Positions 31,321-41,448 of a DNA stretch of 64,000 nt are shown here, piece by piece. Made by a program: the position numbers and the translations under genes. The stretch spans positions 310,001-374,000 of the forward strand of contig CAWKIV010000006.1 in assembly GCA_963849885.1 (NCBI GenBank). The letters are read 5' to 3'. The DNA is from CADCTP01 sp963849885. GTDB lineage: Bacteria; Actinomycetota; Actinomycetes; Mycobacteriales; CADCTP01. The notes under the pieces are model-generated. The model saw only the letters and a list, made by a program, of their open reading frames with translations, was not told where the DNA came from and made no database searches. Positions within the stretch are counted from its first letter, which is position 1. The number at the start of each line of letters is the position of its first letter.

Positions 31321-34300
31321 TCAGCCCGGAGCGACCGGGACGGCGTCCACCAGCTCGCGCAGCTGGTCGGCGCCGAGCAGGTCGACCGGCGCCGAGGTCC
31401 GGTCCAGCCGCACGTAGTGGAACGCGGCCCGCACCGCCGTCACCGGCGCCCCGGACAGCTCGGCCCAGGCCAGCCGGTACGCGGCCAGCTGCACCGCGGC
31501 GGCCGACTCGTCCCGGGGCGGGTCGCCGGTCTTCCAGTCGACGACCGTCCAGCCGCCGTCGTCGTCGGCGAAGACGGCGTCGATCCGGCCGCGGATCACC
31601 ACCCCGCCGATGGTGGTCTCGAAGGCCACCTCCACCTCGGCCGGCGTCCGGTCGGCCCACGCGCTGGCCAGGAAGCGCTCCTGCAGCAGCGCCAGGTCGG
31701 CGTCCGGCGCCGCGCCCTCGTCGGCCGCGCCGGGCAGCTCGTCCAGGTCGAGCAGCCGCTGGGCGCCGTACCGCTCCTCCAGCCAGGCGTGGAAGGCGGT
31801 GCCGCGGCGGGCCAGCGGCGCCGGCCGGACCGGCACCGGCCGGCGTACCCGGCGGGCCAGCCCGGCCGGGTCGCGGGCCAGCGCGACCAGGTCGGTGACC
31901 GACAGGTGGCCGGGCAGCGGGACGGCCACCGCGTCCTCCCCCGCCCCGGCCCGGGCCCGCTCGGCCAGCAGCAGCTCCGCCTCCCGGGCCCAGCCGAGCG
32001 CGAGCAGGTCCTCCTCGGCGAACAGGGTGCCGTCCTCCGGCGCCTCGTCGAGCTCCCCGGCGGCGGCCCGGACCAGCGTCGCGCCCTGCTCGACCAGCGG
32101 CCGGCGGGCGCCGAGCGGGTCGGCCGGCCAGGGCACCGCGGCCGGCGGCGGCATCGGGTTGGCGGCGCCGTCCGGCGGCACCGGCGCCCACTCGTCCACC
32201 TGCACCAGCCGGACCCGGCTGATCTCGGCCAGGAACGTGGACGGACCGCGCGGCCTCACCGCGGTGTCCCACCAGTAGCCGGAGCACAGCAGCCGCTGCC
32301 GGGCCCGGGTGACGGCCACGTACGCCAGCCGCCGCTCCTCCCGCTGCCCCCGCTCCCGGCAGCCCTCGACGAACGCCTTCCGCGCGTCGTCCAGCCCCTT
32401 CTGGTCCCGCGGGGTGGTCACGTCGAGGACCGGCAGGTCGGCGCCGTCGCCGCGCAGCGGGTACGGCAGGGTGGGCACGCTGGTGGCCCAGCCGGACGAG
32501 CCGGCCGCGTCCCGGTCCGGGAAGACGCCCGCGGTCAGGCCGGGCACCGCGACCACGTCCCACTCCAGGCCCTTGGCCGCGTGCACGGTCAGCACCTGCA
32601 CCGCGTCGGTGTCCACCTCGACCCGGCCGGCCTCCAGGCCGCGCTCGACGTCCTCGGCCGCGGCCAGGTAGGCGAGGAAGGCGCCCAGCGTGGGGATCTC
32701 GGCGTCCACCGAGAAGTCCGCGGCCACCTCGGCGAAGCGGTCCAGGTGGGCCCGGCCGGCCGCCTGCTCCCGGCCCGGGGCGGCGGCGACCTCGACGTCG
32801 AGCAGCAGCGTGCGCTCCACGTCGGCGACCAGGTCGGGCAGCGGCTGGGCGGTGCGCCGGCGCAGCGCGGCCAGCTCGGCGCCGAGCGCGGCCAGCCGCG
32901 GGTAGCCGGCGGCCGAGTACGCCTCCGGCGGGCCCAGGTCGTCCAGCGCCTCGACCAGGCTGGCGTCGGCGACCGCGTCGGCGACCCCGGCCTGGTCGCC
33001 GCGGCCCCGCGCGGCCAGCGCCCGGGCCCGGCGGCCGAGCGCGGCGACGTCCCGGGCGCCGACCCGCCAGCGGGCGCCGGTGAGCAGCCGGGCCAGCGCC
33101 GCCCCGGCGGTCGGGTCCGACACCACCTGCAGGGTGCTGACCAGGTCGCGCACCTCCGGGGTGGCCAGCAGCCCGCCCAGGCCGACCAGCTCGACCGGGA
33201 TGCCGCGGGCCCGCAGCGCCCGGGCGACCAGGTCGAACTGGGCCCGCCGCCGGCACAGCACGGCCACGGTGCGTCCCGGCTCGCCGTCATGCCACACCTC
33301 GGCCAGCTGGCCGGCCAGCCAGGCGGCCTCGTCCAGCACGGTCGGCAGCAGCGCGGCCCGGACCACGCCCGGGCCGTTGCTCTCCGCCGCGGTCAGCAGC
33401 GGGACGTCGCCGCGCAGCTCCGCGGACAGGTCGTTGGCCACGTCCAGCACCAGCTCGTCGTTGCGGAAGCTGGTGGACAGCGGCAGCACCGGCGCGGGCT
33501 CCCCGGCCGCGGTCCGGAAGTGCTGCCCGAAGCGGCGCAGCGACGCCTCGCTGGCCCCGCGCCAGCCGTAGATCGCCTGGGCCGGGTCGCCGACCGCGGT
33601 GACCGGGTGGCCGCCGCCGTACAGCGCGCGGAGCAGGGTCAGCTGGGCGTGCCCGGTGTCCTGGTACTCGTCCAGCAGCACGGCCGCGTACCGGGTCCGC
33701 TCCTGCCGGCCCACCTCCGCGAACGCGTCGGCCACCCGGGCCGCGATGGCGACCTGGTCGCCGAAGTCGATCGCCCCGGCCTGCTGCTTCGCCCGCCGGT
33801 AGCGCTCCACCAGCGGCAGCAGCGCGGCCCGGGACGCGGCCCGGTCGAGCAGCTTGCGGACCTCCGCGTACGGCTCCCCGGCGACGCCGCGGCCGCTGGC
33901 GCTCCGCCGGGGCCTGGCCACGATCGCGGCCCGCAGGTCGGCGGTCCAGCGGCGCAGCTCGTCCGGCTCGACCAGGTGCTCGGCCAGCTCGCCGGCCAGG
34001 TCGAGCAGCCAGCCGGTCACCGTCGTCTCGGCGTTGTCCAGCTCCGGCACGTCCAGGTCGTACGTGCGGACCACCCGCTGCGCCAGCTGCCAGGTCATCG
34101 CCTCGGTGAGCAGCCGCACGGACGGCTCCACACCGAGCCGGAGCGCGTGCTCGGCGACCAGCCGCCCCGCGTACGAGTGGTACGTCGAGACGGTCGGCTC
34201 GCCGGCCAGCACCGGGTCGCCGGCCGGACCGCCGCCGCCGAGGAAGGCCCGCAACTGGGCCAGCCGGGTCCGGATCCGGCTGCCGAGCTCGCCGGCCGCC

Positions 34301-34524
34301 TTGGTGGTGAAGGTGAGGCCGAGCACCTGGTCCGGGCGGACCAGCTCGTTCGCGACCAGCCACACCACCCGGGCCGACATGGTCTCGGTCTTGCCGGAGC
34401 CGGCCCCGGCGACCACCGCCGCCGGGCCGAGCGGCGCCGCGATCACGGCCGCCTGCTCCGAGGTCGGCGGCGGCAGGTGCAGCGCGGCGGCGAGCTCCCC
34501 CGGCGACCACCGCGGCGCCGTCAT
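31321..34524 (-). CDS. adnB: AdnB: helicase-nuclease subunit of the AdnAB recombination motor
   Basis: A 1067-aa UvrD-like motor with a C-terminal RecB-family nuclease, corresponding to Rv3201c. Walker A is AGAGSGKT (39-46), Walker B lies in VLLDEYQDTGHAQ, and further motifs are GDPAQAIYGWRG, LTVHAAKGLEWD and VAVTRARQRLL. The nuclease part has RIDAVFADDDGGWTVVDWKT, giving the D and DxK catalytic residues. AdnAB resects double-strand breaks in the mycobacterial/actinomycete type of end processing. ATG 34524 overlaps the adnA stop as ATGA, so the two subunits are made in a coupled way. It has no iron-sulfur cysteines, as expected for AdnB. Confidence 0.92.
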   Translation of the reverse strand: MTAPRWSPGELAAALHLPPPTSEQAAVIAAPLGPAAVVAGAGSGKTETMSARVVWLVANELVRPDQVLGLTFTTKAAGELGSRIRTRLAQLRAFLGGGGPAGDPVLAGEPTVSTYHSYAGRLVAEHALRLGVEPSVRLLTEAMTWQLAQRVVRTYDLDVPELDNAETTVTGWLLDLAGELAEHLVEPDELRRWTADLRAAIVARPRRSASGRGVAGEPYAEVRKLLDRAASRAALLPLVERYRRAKQQAGAIDFGDQVAIAARVADAFAEVGRQERTRYAAVLLDEYQDTGHAQLTLLRALYGGGHPVTAVGDPAQAIYGWRGASEASLRRFGQHFRTAAGEPAPVLPLSTSFRNDELVLDVANDLSAELRGDVPLLTAAESNGPGVVRAALLPTVLDEAAWLAGQLAEVWHDGEPGRTVAVLCRRRAQFDLVARALRARGIPVELVGLGGLLATPEVRDLVSTLQVVSDPTAGAALARLLTGARWRVGARDVAALGRRARALAARGRGDQAGVADAVADASLVEALDDLGPPEAYSAAGYPRLAALGAELAALRRRTAQPLPDLVADVERTLLLDVEVAAAPGREQAAGRAHLDRFAEVAADFSVDAEIPTLGAFLAYLAAAEDVERGLEAGRVEVDTDAVQVLTVHAAKGLEWDVVAVPGLTAGVFPDRDAAGSSGWATSVPTLPYPLRGDGADLPVLDVTTPRDQKGLDDARKAFVEGCRERGQREERRLAYVAVTRARQRLLCSGYWWDTAVRPRGPSTFLAEISRVRLVQVDEWAPVPPDGAANPMPPPAAVPWPADPLGARRPLVEQGATLVRAAAGELDEAPEDGTLFAEEDLLALGWAREAELLLAERARAGAGEDAVAVPLPGHLSVTDLVALARDPAGLARRVRRPVPVRPAPLARRGTAFHAWLEERYGAQRLLDLDELPGAADEGAAPDADLALLQERFLASAWADRTPAEVEVAFETTIGGVVIRGRIDAVFADDDGGWTVVDWKTGDPPRDESAAAVQLAAYRLAWAELSGAPVTAVRAAFHYVRLDRTSAPVDLLGADQLRELVDAVPVAPG

Positions 34525-37500
34525 GTGGGTACCTGGCGGCCCGCGTCGTGGGCCGGGCAGGAGATCCGGGCCGGGCAGATCCGGCAGGCGCTGCCGGGCG
34601 TGGCCGCGAAGACCGCGCCGCCCATCCCGCGGGCCGCGGCGCCGACCAGCTCGCCGGCCCACCGCGGGTCGTCGTCCTCGGCCAGCGGCCGCTGCTCCTG
34701 CTCCTTCACCCCGGCCCGGGCCAGCCCGACCTGGACCAGCGCCGCGCCGCCCGGCTCCTCGCCGGCGCCGAACGCGCCCTGCGCCACCGCCAGCTGGTAC
34801 GCCCCCAGCTGCGGGTGCCGGGCCAGGTCGCCGTCCAGCACCTTGCTCCGGCCGGTCTTGAGGTCCACCACCACCAGCCGGCCGGCGTCGTCCCGCTCCA
34901 CCCGGTCGACCCGGCCGGCCAGCACCGCGCCCTCCCCGACCGGCACCGTGAACGGCACCTCGACGTCCACCAGCACGTACCGGGACCGGGACGCCCGCTG
35001 CCAGCGCAGGAAGGTGCCCAGCATGTCGCGGGCCCGGGCCCGCTCCCGCCGGGTGGTCCAGGCGCCGCCCAGGTCGAGCCGGTCCAGCGCCGCCTCCAGC
35101 CGCGGGGCCAGCGCGTCCTCGGCGACCAGGTCGGGATCGGCGGCCAGCGCGGCCACCTCGTGCAGCGCGTTGCCGACGGACTGGGCGGCCACCTCGGTGC
35201 CGCGGGCGCCCACCGCCTCCATCAGCCAGCGCAGCTCGCAGCGGACGAAGCGGTCCAGCGCGGACGGGGACACCCGGACCGTCTCGCCGTCCCCGGCCAG
35301 CGGCCGGTCGTCGGACAGCTCGGCCAGCCCCCACCAGGTGTCCGGGTCGGCGCCCGGGACGCCGGCCCGGGCCAGCCGGGCCAGCTGCTTGGCCGCGGCC
35401 CGGCGGCGCAGGTCGACCTGCTTGGCGTCGGAGACCACCGCGCGCAGCTCGGCCACCAGCGCCGGCAGGCTGAGCGCCCGCGGCACCGGCGTGAGCGGCC
35501 GCGGCCCGCCGGGCGGCGGCGGGTCCAGCTCGTCCAGGAAGCGGGACGGCTGGTGCTCGTCGCCGCTCACCCCGCTGACGATCAGCAGCCGGCGGGCCCG
35601 GGTGGCGGCGACGTAGAACAGCCGCCGCTCCTCGTCCAGCAGCGGCGCCACCGGGTCCAGCTGGTCCGGCTCCCGGTCCGCGGCCAGGTCGACCAGGTCC
35701 TCGACGCCGAGCAGGGTGCCGCGCCGGCGCAGGTCCGGCCAGCTGCCCTCCTGCACGCCGACCACCGCGACGACCGCCCACTCCAGGCCCTTGGCCGCGT
35801 GCGCGGTGAGCAGGCGGACGGCGTCGCCGGCCGGCGCCTTCGGCGCGAGCGTGTCGCCCGGGATCTCCTGGCCCCGCAGGTAGTCGACCAGGACCCGCGG
35901 ACCCGCCTGCGGCAGCCGGTCGACGAACTTGGCGGTCAGGTCGAAGAGGGCGACCATCGCGTCCAGGTCGCGGTCCGCGGTGGCCGCGGCCGGGCCGCCG
36001 CGCCGGCTGGCCCGCTGCCACTCCTCGGCCAGCCCGGAGGCCGACCAGACCGCCCACAGCACGTCCTCGGCGGTGCCGCCGGCGCGGGCGGTGGCCCGGG
36101 CGGTGGCCAGCAGCCAGCCCACCCGGCGGGCCGGCTCGCCGGCGGTGCCGCCGGCCGCGGCCCGCACCATCCGGTCCACGGCGGCCACCGCCGCCGCCAC
36201 TCCCGGATCGTCCCGCCCGGTCCCGCCGGCGCCGCCCGGACCGGTGCGGCCCGGACCGGTCGCCGGCCCGGACCGGTGCCGCCCGGACCGGCACCGCCCG
36301 GACCGGCACCGCCCGGACCGGTGCCGCCCTGCGCCGGCCGGTCCGCGGCGGCCCGGACGCGGGCGCCGCCCGCGGTGTCGGGGCCGGTGCGGTCGGCGGC
36401 GGCGCGGGCGTCCCGGAGCAGCCCGACCAGCAGCCCGGCGGACCCGCCCTCCCCGCCGGCGACCAGGTCGAGCCGGCGCAGGTCCTGCCGCAGCCGGCGC
36501 AGCGCCAGCGCGTCCGCGCCGCCGAGCGGCGAGGTGAGCAGCGCCAGCGCGGCCTCCTCGTCCAGCGGGTCCGGGCCCGGCTCGGGGCGGCGGGCGTCGT
36601 CGGTCCGCAGCCCCCACAGCGCGCAGTCCAGCAGCCGCAGGAACGGCAGCACCGCCGGCTGGGCCACCAGCGGCACCTCGTCGCCGGCCACCGCGGCGGG
36701 CACGCCGGCGACGGCGAGCGCCCGGCGCAGCGCCGGCAGGTGCCGCTCGGTGGACCGGACCAGCACCGCCATCTCCCGCCACGGCACGCCGTCCAGCAGG
36801 TGCGCGGCGCGCAGCCGGTGCGCCACGTACGCGGCCTCCTCGCCGGGGGTGCGCAGCACGTGCACCTCGACCCGGCCGGGCGGCGACCCGGGCACCGCCG
36901 CCAGCGCCCGGTGCGCCGGCGGCCCCGGCAGCCGGGCGGCGACCCGCCGGGTGTACTCCAGCAGGGTCGCGCCCGACCGCCGCGACACACCGAGCGCGAC
37001 GGTCGGGACCGGCCCTCCCGAGGCCGGCGCGAAGACCTCGCCGAAGCGCCGGATCGCCGCCGGGTCGGAGCCGCGGAAGGCGTAGATCGACTGGTCCGGG
37101 TCGCCGACCGCGACCAGCTCGTCCGCCCCGGACGCGAGCATCCGGAGCAGCTCCTCCTGCGCCGGGTCCACGTCCTGGTACTCGTCCACGAACACCCGGC
37201 GCCGCCGCTCCCGCTCCCGGGCCAGCAGCTCCGGGTCGGTGGCCAGCGCGTCCAGCGCGGCCCGGATCAGCTCCGCCGGGTCGTACGCCTCCGGGCCGTC
37301 CGCCCCGGCCAGCGCGGTGACGTCGAGGTACTCGTCGAAGAAGTGGGCGGCCGCGACCCAGTCGTCCCGGCCGCGGGACTCCCCCCAGCCGGCCAGCGCG
37401 GTCGGGCCCACCCCGCGCTCCACCGCGCGCAGCAGCAGGTCCCGCAGCTCCTGGGCGAAGCCGCGGGTGCGCAGCGCCGGGCGCAGCGCGTCCGGCCACC

Positions 37501-37975
37501 GGTCGGTGCCCAGCTCGATGCCGCCGGCGATCAGCTCCCGGACGACCAGGTCCTGCTCCGGGCCGGACAGCAGCCGCGGCCCGGTCTCGCCCCGGCCGAC
37601 GGCCTGGGCGCGGAGCAGCCCGAAGGCGTACGAGTGGAAGGTGCGGGCGAGCGGCTCGCGGGTGGTCCGGGCCAGCCGGGCGGTGATCCGCTCCCGCAGC
37701 TCGGTGGCCGCGCGGCGGCTGAAGGTCAGCAGGAGCAGCGACTCCGGGTCGACGCCGCGCCGGTCCACCCGGTCGACGGCCGCCTCGACCAGCGTCGTGG
37801 TCTTGCCGGTGCCCGGGCCGGCCAGCACCAGCAGCGGGCCGCCGGGGTGGGCGACGACCGCCCGCTGCGCCGGGTCCAGCTCCGGCACGCCGGGTCGGGG
37901 CGACACCGGGCGGACCAGCCGGTAATCCGGCGCCCCCGGTTGACGCGCTCGACCCGGTGCGGGCACGCCGGCCAT
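34521..37975 (-). pseudogene. adnA: AdnA helicase-nuclease subunit, reading frame broken in a repeat array
   Basis: Upstream partner of adnB, corresponding to Rv3202c. The first part has Walker A AGPGTGKTT (52-60), VFVDEYQDVDPAQEELLRM and GDPDQSIYAFRGSD. The second part, in another frame, has LTAHAAKGLEWAVVAVVG, YVAATRARRLLIV, a RecB-type nuclease (VVVDLKTGRSKVLDGDLARH) and iron-sulfur cysteines (FVRCELRW and CRICPARISC). The frames change within a GC-rich array at 36234-36325. The total length, 3455 nt, is 2 nt over a multiple of three, equal to the 2-nt excess of one 17-bp repeat unit. Either AdnA is disrupted or the assembly has an error; both halves are otherwise well preserved. Confidence 0.85.
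36234..36325. repeat. Tandem array of 15-bp units inside adnA, one unit of 17 bp
   Basis: Six units of the form GCCCGGACCGGTGCC or GCCCGGACCGGCACC. Units 1 and 3-6 are 15 bp; unit 2 (36249-36265) is 17 bp. Read as protein on the minus strand the array gives a GGTGPGGAGPGG-type linker between helicase subdomains. The 17-bp unit is where the adnA frame is lost. Confidence 0.85.
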
Positions 37976-38065
37976 CGAACCACGCCGCGGTCACCGGCTC
38001 ACGGTCCCCCGCCGATCGCCGGGGCCCGGACATGCGGCCGGACGCCCCCGGGTAGGACCGTGGCC

Positions 38066-39307
38066 ATGCGTCCCGGCGGGCAGCGGCGACCGGTGGCGGC
38101 GGTGCTCCTGCTGGCCGGCATCGCGAGCGCCTGCACCGCCGGCGGCGGCCCCGACCCGGCGCGGGGGACGATGACCGTCTCGCCGGCGGAGGCGCGCTAC
38201 GACGTCCCGGTGGCGGTGACCGTGCGGGGCCTGCCCGCCGGTGCCCGCACCACCATCACCGCCAGCGCCACCGACCGGACCGGGACGGCCTGGTCGGCGT
38301 CGGCCGACTTCGACGCCACGCCGGCCGGCACGGTCTCGCTCGACCAGCCGCCGGTGGGCGGCAGCTACTCCGGCGCCGACCCGATGGGGCTCTTCGAGTC
38401 GATGGTCCCTCCCGCCGGCGACACCGAGCACCAGGCGTTCGCGCCGGCGCTCCGGTACGAGGTGGCGCTGCGCGCCACCGTGGGCGGCCGGGAGGTCGCG
38501 ACCGCGGTCGCCACCCGCCGGACGGCGACGCCGGCCGAGGTGACGGTGCGGGAGCTGCGGCCGGCCGCCGGGGACCCGGTCTACGGCGACCTGGTGACCC
38601 CGGTCGACACGTCGGTACGCCGCCCGGCCGTGCTGGTCTTCAGCGGCTCCGGCGGTGGGCTGACCCGCAGCACCGACGCGGCCCTGCTGGCCGCGCACGG
38701 CTACCCGAGCCTCTCCCTCGCCTACTTCAAGGTGCCGGGCCTGCCGCCGACGCTCAAGGACGTCCCGCTGGAGTACTTCGTCCGCGCGCTCGGCGTGCTC
38801 CGCCGCCAGCCCGGCGTCGACCCGCGCCGGGTCTACGTGATGGGCGCCTCCCGCGGCGGCGAGGCCGCGCTGCTGCTCGGCGCCTACTTCCCCGACCAGG
38901 TCAACGGGGTCGTCGCCGGTGTCCCCAGCGACTCGGTCAAGGGCGACTTTCCCCTGACCGGCGAGGCCGCGTGGACCTTGCGGGGCCGGCCGCTGCCGGC
39001 CGGCAGCCTGATCCCGGTCGAGCGGATCCGCGGCCCGGTCCTGCTGGCCTGCGGCGGCCAGGACCTGGTCTGGTCGTCGTGCCTGTTCACGGAGGCCGCG
39101 CGGACCCGGCTGCGGGAGGCCGGCTTCCGCCACCCGGTCGTCGACCTGCGCTATCCGGACGCCGGCCACGGCGCCGGCCAGCTCGTCACCTACTACACCC
39201 CGTTCACCGCGGACTTCATCGCCCAGAGCGGCGGCACCGTCGCCGCCACCCAGGCCGCGCTCGCCGACGGGGAGCGCCGGCTGCTGGCCTTCCTCGCCGG
39301 TCGGTGA
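38066..39307 (+). CDS. Lipoprotein of the acyl-CoA thioesterase/BAAT (alpha/beta hydrolase) family
   Basis: A 413-aa exported protein with the lipobox region LLLAGIASAC. An immunoglobulin-like N-terminal domain (MTVSPAEARYDVPVAVTV onward) precedes an alpha/beta-hydrolase domain with the nucleophile elbow GASRGGEAA, the acid in CGGQDLVWSS and DAGHGAGQ. This is the BAAT/acyl-CoA thioesterase architecture, in secreted form. It transfers or hydrolyses acyl groups outside the cell; the substrate is not known. TAGGAC (38053-38058) is 7 nt before ATG 38066. It is adjacent to and divergent from adnA, the position occupied by lipV in M. tuberculosis. Confidence 0.8.
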   Translation: MRPGGQRRPVAAVLLLAGIASACTAGGGPDPARGTMTVSPAEARYDVPVAVTVRGLPAGARTTITASATDRTGTAWSASADFDATPAGTVSLDQPPVGGSYSGADPMGLFESMVPPAGDTEHQAFAPALRYEVALRATVGGREVATAVATRRTATPAEVTVRELRPAAGDPVYGDLVTPVDTSVRRPAVLVFSGSGGGLTRSTDAALLAAHGYPSLSLAYFKVPGLPPTLKDVPLEYFVRALGVLRRQPGVDPRRVYVMGASRGGEAALLLGAYFPDQVNGVVAGVPSDSVKGDFPLTGEAAWTLRGRPLPAGSLIPVERIRGPVLLACGGQDLVWSSCLFTEAARTRLREAGFRHPVVDLRYPDAGHGAGQLVTYYTPFTADFIAQSGGTVAATQAALADGERRLLAFLAGR

Positions 39308-39334
39308 CCGGCCGCGCGGTCCCCCTGGGCGCGC

Positions 39335-40195
39335 TCAGCCGGCCGGCGGGAAGGCGGTGGCGACCGCGGACATGTCCTCGCCGCCGCGACCGGCCTCGCT
39401 GGCCTTGCGGTAGACCGAGCGGAGGCCGGCCAGCAGGTCGTCGGTGACCCCGGTCCGGCGGGCCGCGGCCAGGATCAGCTCGACGTCCTTGAGCGCGCCG
39501 TCCAACGTGAACGACGGCGGGTAGTCGCCCTTGCGGACCAGCTCGGCCTTGAGGTGCAGGTATGCGCTGTCGGCGGCGCTGCCCCGGGTCGCCTCCAGGA
39601 ACAGCTCCGGGTCCAGGCCCAGGCCCTCGGCCAGCGCGACCGCCTGGCCGATCGCCGCGTTCTGGGTGGCGATCCAGGAGTTGCAGACCAGCTTGAGCGC
39701 GCTGGCCGCACCCAGCCGCTCGCCGGCGTCGACGCTGCGGGCCGCGATCGCCTCGACGACCGGCCCGGCCGCCGCGATCGCGGCCGGGTCGCCGGACAGC
39801 AGCGCGACGAGCTTGCCCTGCTCGGCCGGCCCCTTGGTGCCGAGCACCGGGGCGTCCACCAGCCGCAGCCCGTGCTCGGCGGCCAGCGCGGCCACCCGCT
39901 CGGTGCCGTCCGGGCCGATCGTGGAGGTCTGCAGCCAGACCGCGGCCGGCTCGGCGCCGCCCGCGGCGGCGGCCAGCACCTCCAGCACGGCGGCGGTGTC
40001 GAAGAGCACCACCAGCACCACCTCGGCGCCGCGGACGGCCTCGGCCGGGCTGGCCGCGACCGTCGCGCCGTCCGCGGCCAGCGGCTCGGCCCGCGCGGCC
40101 GTCCGGTTCCACACGCTGACGGTGTGGCCGGCCCGCAGCAGCGACCGGGTCATGCCGGTGCCCATCGCGCCGGTGCCGAGCACGGCGACCTGCAT
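39335..40195 (-). CDS. NAD(P)-dependent beta-hydroxyacid dehydrogenase-like oxidoreductase
   Basis: A 286-aa protein of the 3-hydroxyisobutyrate/6-phosphogluconate dehydrogenase superfamily. It has the Rossmann loop VAVLGTGAMGTGMTRSLLRA (3-22) and the N-rich segment with the catalytic Lys in ASALKLVCNSW. The loop ends in VWNRT, which favours NADP. GGAGGGGAG lies just upstream of ATG 40195. It reduces or oxidises a small beta-hydroxyacid or a similar compound such as a succinic semialdehyde; the true substrate is unknown. Confidence 0.85.
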   Translation of the reverse strand: MQVAVLGTGAMGTGMTRSLLRAGHTVSVWNRTAARAEPLAADGATVAASPAEAVRGAEVVLVVLFDTAAVLEVLAAAAGGAEPAAVWLQTSTIGPDGTERVAALAAEHGLRLVDAPVLGTKGPAEQGKLVALLSGDPAAIAAAGPVVEAIAARSVDAGERLGAASALKLVCNSWIATQNAAIGQAVALAEGLGLDPELFLEATRGSAADSAYLHLKAELVRKGDYPPSFTLDGALKDVELILAAARRTGVTDDLLAGLRSVYRKASEAGRGGEDMSAVATAFPPAG

Positions 40196-40283
40196 GGCGT
40201 CTCCCCTCCGGCGGCGCGTGCGGCGCCGCTGACGTCCCTTCACCCCGGCCGATCGGTCCCGCGCCGCCGCCGGCGGCGCCGGC

Positions 40284-40856
40284 TCAGGGCCGGCGGCCGG
40301 TGGCGGCGATCAGCCGGGTCTGCTCGTCGGCGTCCGGCCCGACCGGCACCGGCGGGTCGAACAGGCCGCTGGCGGCCAGCGAGTCGACCTCCGGCTCGAT
40401 CCGCGCGTAGACCGCGTCGACCAGCTCCGGGTCGATCTTCTCGTCGCCCTCGATCGCCCGGGCCAGGTCCCAGGTGTGCACGACCAGGTCGAAGACCATC
40501 TCCCGCGCATACTCCCCCGCGGGGCGGTCCCCGTACGACAGGTGCACGGTGCGGTCCAGCGCGCCCGGCGCGGCGAAGGCGGCCAGCGCCCCGGCCGCGG
40601 CCGCGTCCCAGCTGGCCACCGGGTCGGCGCCGAGCCGGTCGCCGGTGAACCGGTCGCCCACGTCGCCGACGGTGTGCCCGTCGGTGACCAGCGGGGGCAC
40701 CCAGAGCTGCTCCACCACGAGGTGGTTGACCAGGTTGCGGACCTCCCAGTCGGCGCACGGCGTGGGGCAGCCCCACTGGTCCGCCCGGACCGCGTGCACC
40801 CGCTTGCCGAACTCGTCCAGCGACCGCCGGAACAACCCGACGACGTCCTCACCCAT
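40284..40856 (-). CDS. TIGR03086-family (DinB/mycothiol-maleylpyruvate isomerase-like) metal-binding protein
   Basis: A 190-aa four-helix protein starting MGEDVVGLFRRSLDEFGKRV. The metal-binding histidines of the DinB-like fold lie in NLVNHLVVEQLW and VFDLVVHTWDLARAIEGDE, and the N-terminal TPCADWEVRNLVNHL is the family signature. GGAGG precedes ATG 40856 by 5 nt, favouring it over the GTG 15 nt upstream. Family members are thiol-dependent transferases or unknown. The gene sits after the alkyltransferase-like gene on the same strand. Confidence 0.85.
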   Translation of the reverse strand: MGEDVVGLFRRSLDEFGKRVHAVRADQWGCPTPCADWEVRNLVNHLVVEQLWVPPLVTDGHTVGDVGDRFTGDRLGADPVASWDAAAAGALAAFAAPGALDRTVHLSYGDRPAGEYAREMVFDLVVHTWDLARAIEGDEKIDPELVDAVYARIEPEVDSLAASGLFDPPVPVGPDADEQTRLIAATGRRP

Positions 40857-40936
40857 CCGATCCTCCGTCACTGGCTCGCTCCGGGCTCGCTCCGCTCCTC
40901 GGGCGCCTGGGGCGCCCTGCGATGCTCACTCCCCCG

Positions 40937-41305
40937 TCACTCGCCTCCGTCCCAGCGCGCCGCCCGCATGTCCACGCGGTCGCCGCGCAGCGGCACGCCC
41001 TCCGCGCGCAGCAGCCGCAGCGCCTCGCCCGGCGCGGACGGCGCCGGCTCGCCTGTCGAGAGGACAACCCGCTGCCAGGGCACCTCATGCCCGTGCCGGC
41101 TCATCACCGCGCCGACGGCCCGGCCGGAGCCCGACCCGACGAACTCCGCCACGTCCCCGTACGACATCACCTTGCCGCGCGGGATCCGGTCGACCACGGC
41201 CAGCACCAGGGCCGCGTAGGGCGTCGGCCGGCCGCCGGTCCCGGGCCGGGTGGCCAGGCCGGCGGACACGCTGGCCGGGGGTCCGGCCCGCCCTCGATCA
41301 CGCAC
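40937..41305 (-). CDS. Alkyltransferase-like (ATL) DNA-lesion recognition protein, MGMT family
   Basis: A 122-aa protein with the MGMT fold: TPYAALVLAVVDRIPRGKVM, the arginine-finger region GSGSGRAVGAVMSRH and the active-site loop VPWQRVV (W77) where the alkyl-accepting Cys of PCHRV is replaced by Trp. Such ATL proteins bind O6-alkylguanine and hand it to nucleotide excision repair rather than repairing it themselves. TACGGT (41317-41312) lies 6 nt before GTG 41305. It corresponds in position to Rv3204. Confidence 0.88.
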   Translation of the reverse strand: MRDRGRAGPPASVSAGLATRPGTGGRPTPYAALVLAVVDRIPRGKVMSYGDVAEFVGSGSGRAVGAVMSRHGHEVPWQRVVLSTGEPAPSAPGEALRLLRAEGVPLRGDRVDMRAARWDGGE

Positions 41306-41448
41306 CGCGCCACCGTACGCCCGGGATCGGGTGGTCGGTGCCGGTCGTCCACATGCGGTTCGGTTGTCCACAGCTACCCGATCGTGACTTTCCCTCGGCC
41401 GGGCGAGACGGGAGTATCCGGACACCGGGACCCCCGATCGGAGGACGA

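Noticed and set aside
36234..36325. Repeat array as a possible CRISPR
   Set aside because: Units are contiguous 15-mers without spacers and lie inside a coding gene.
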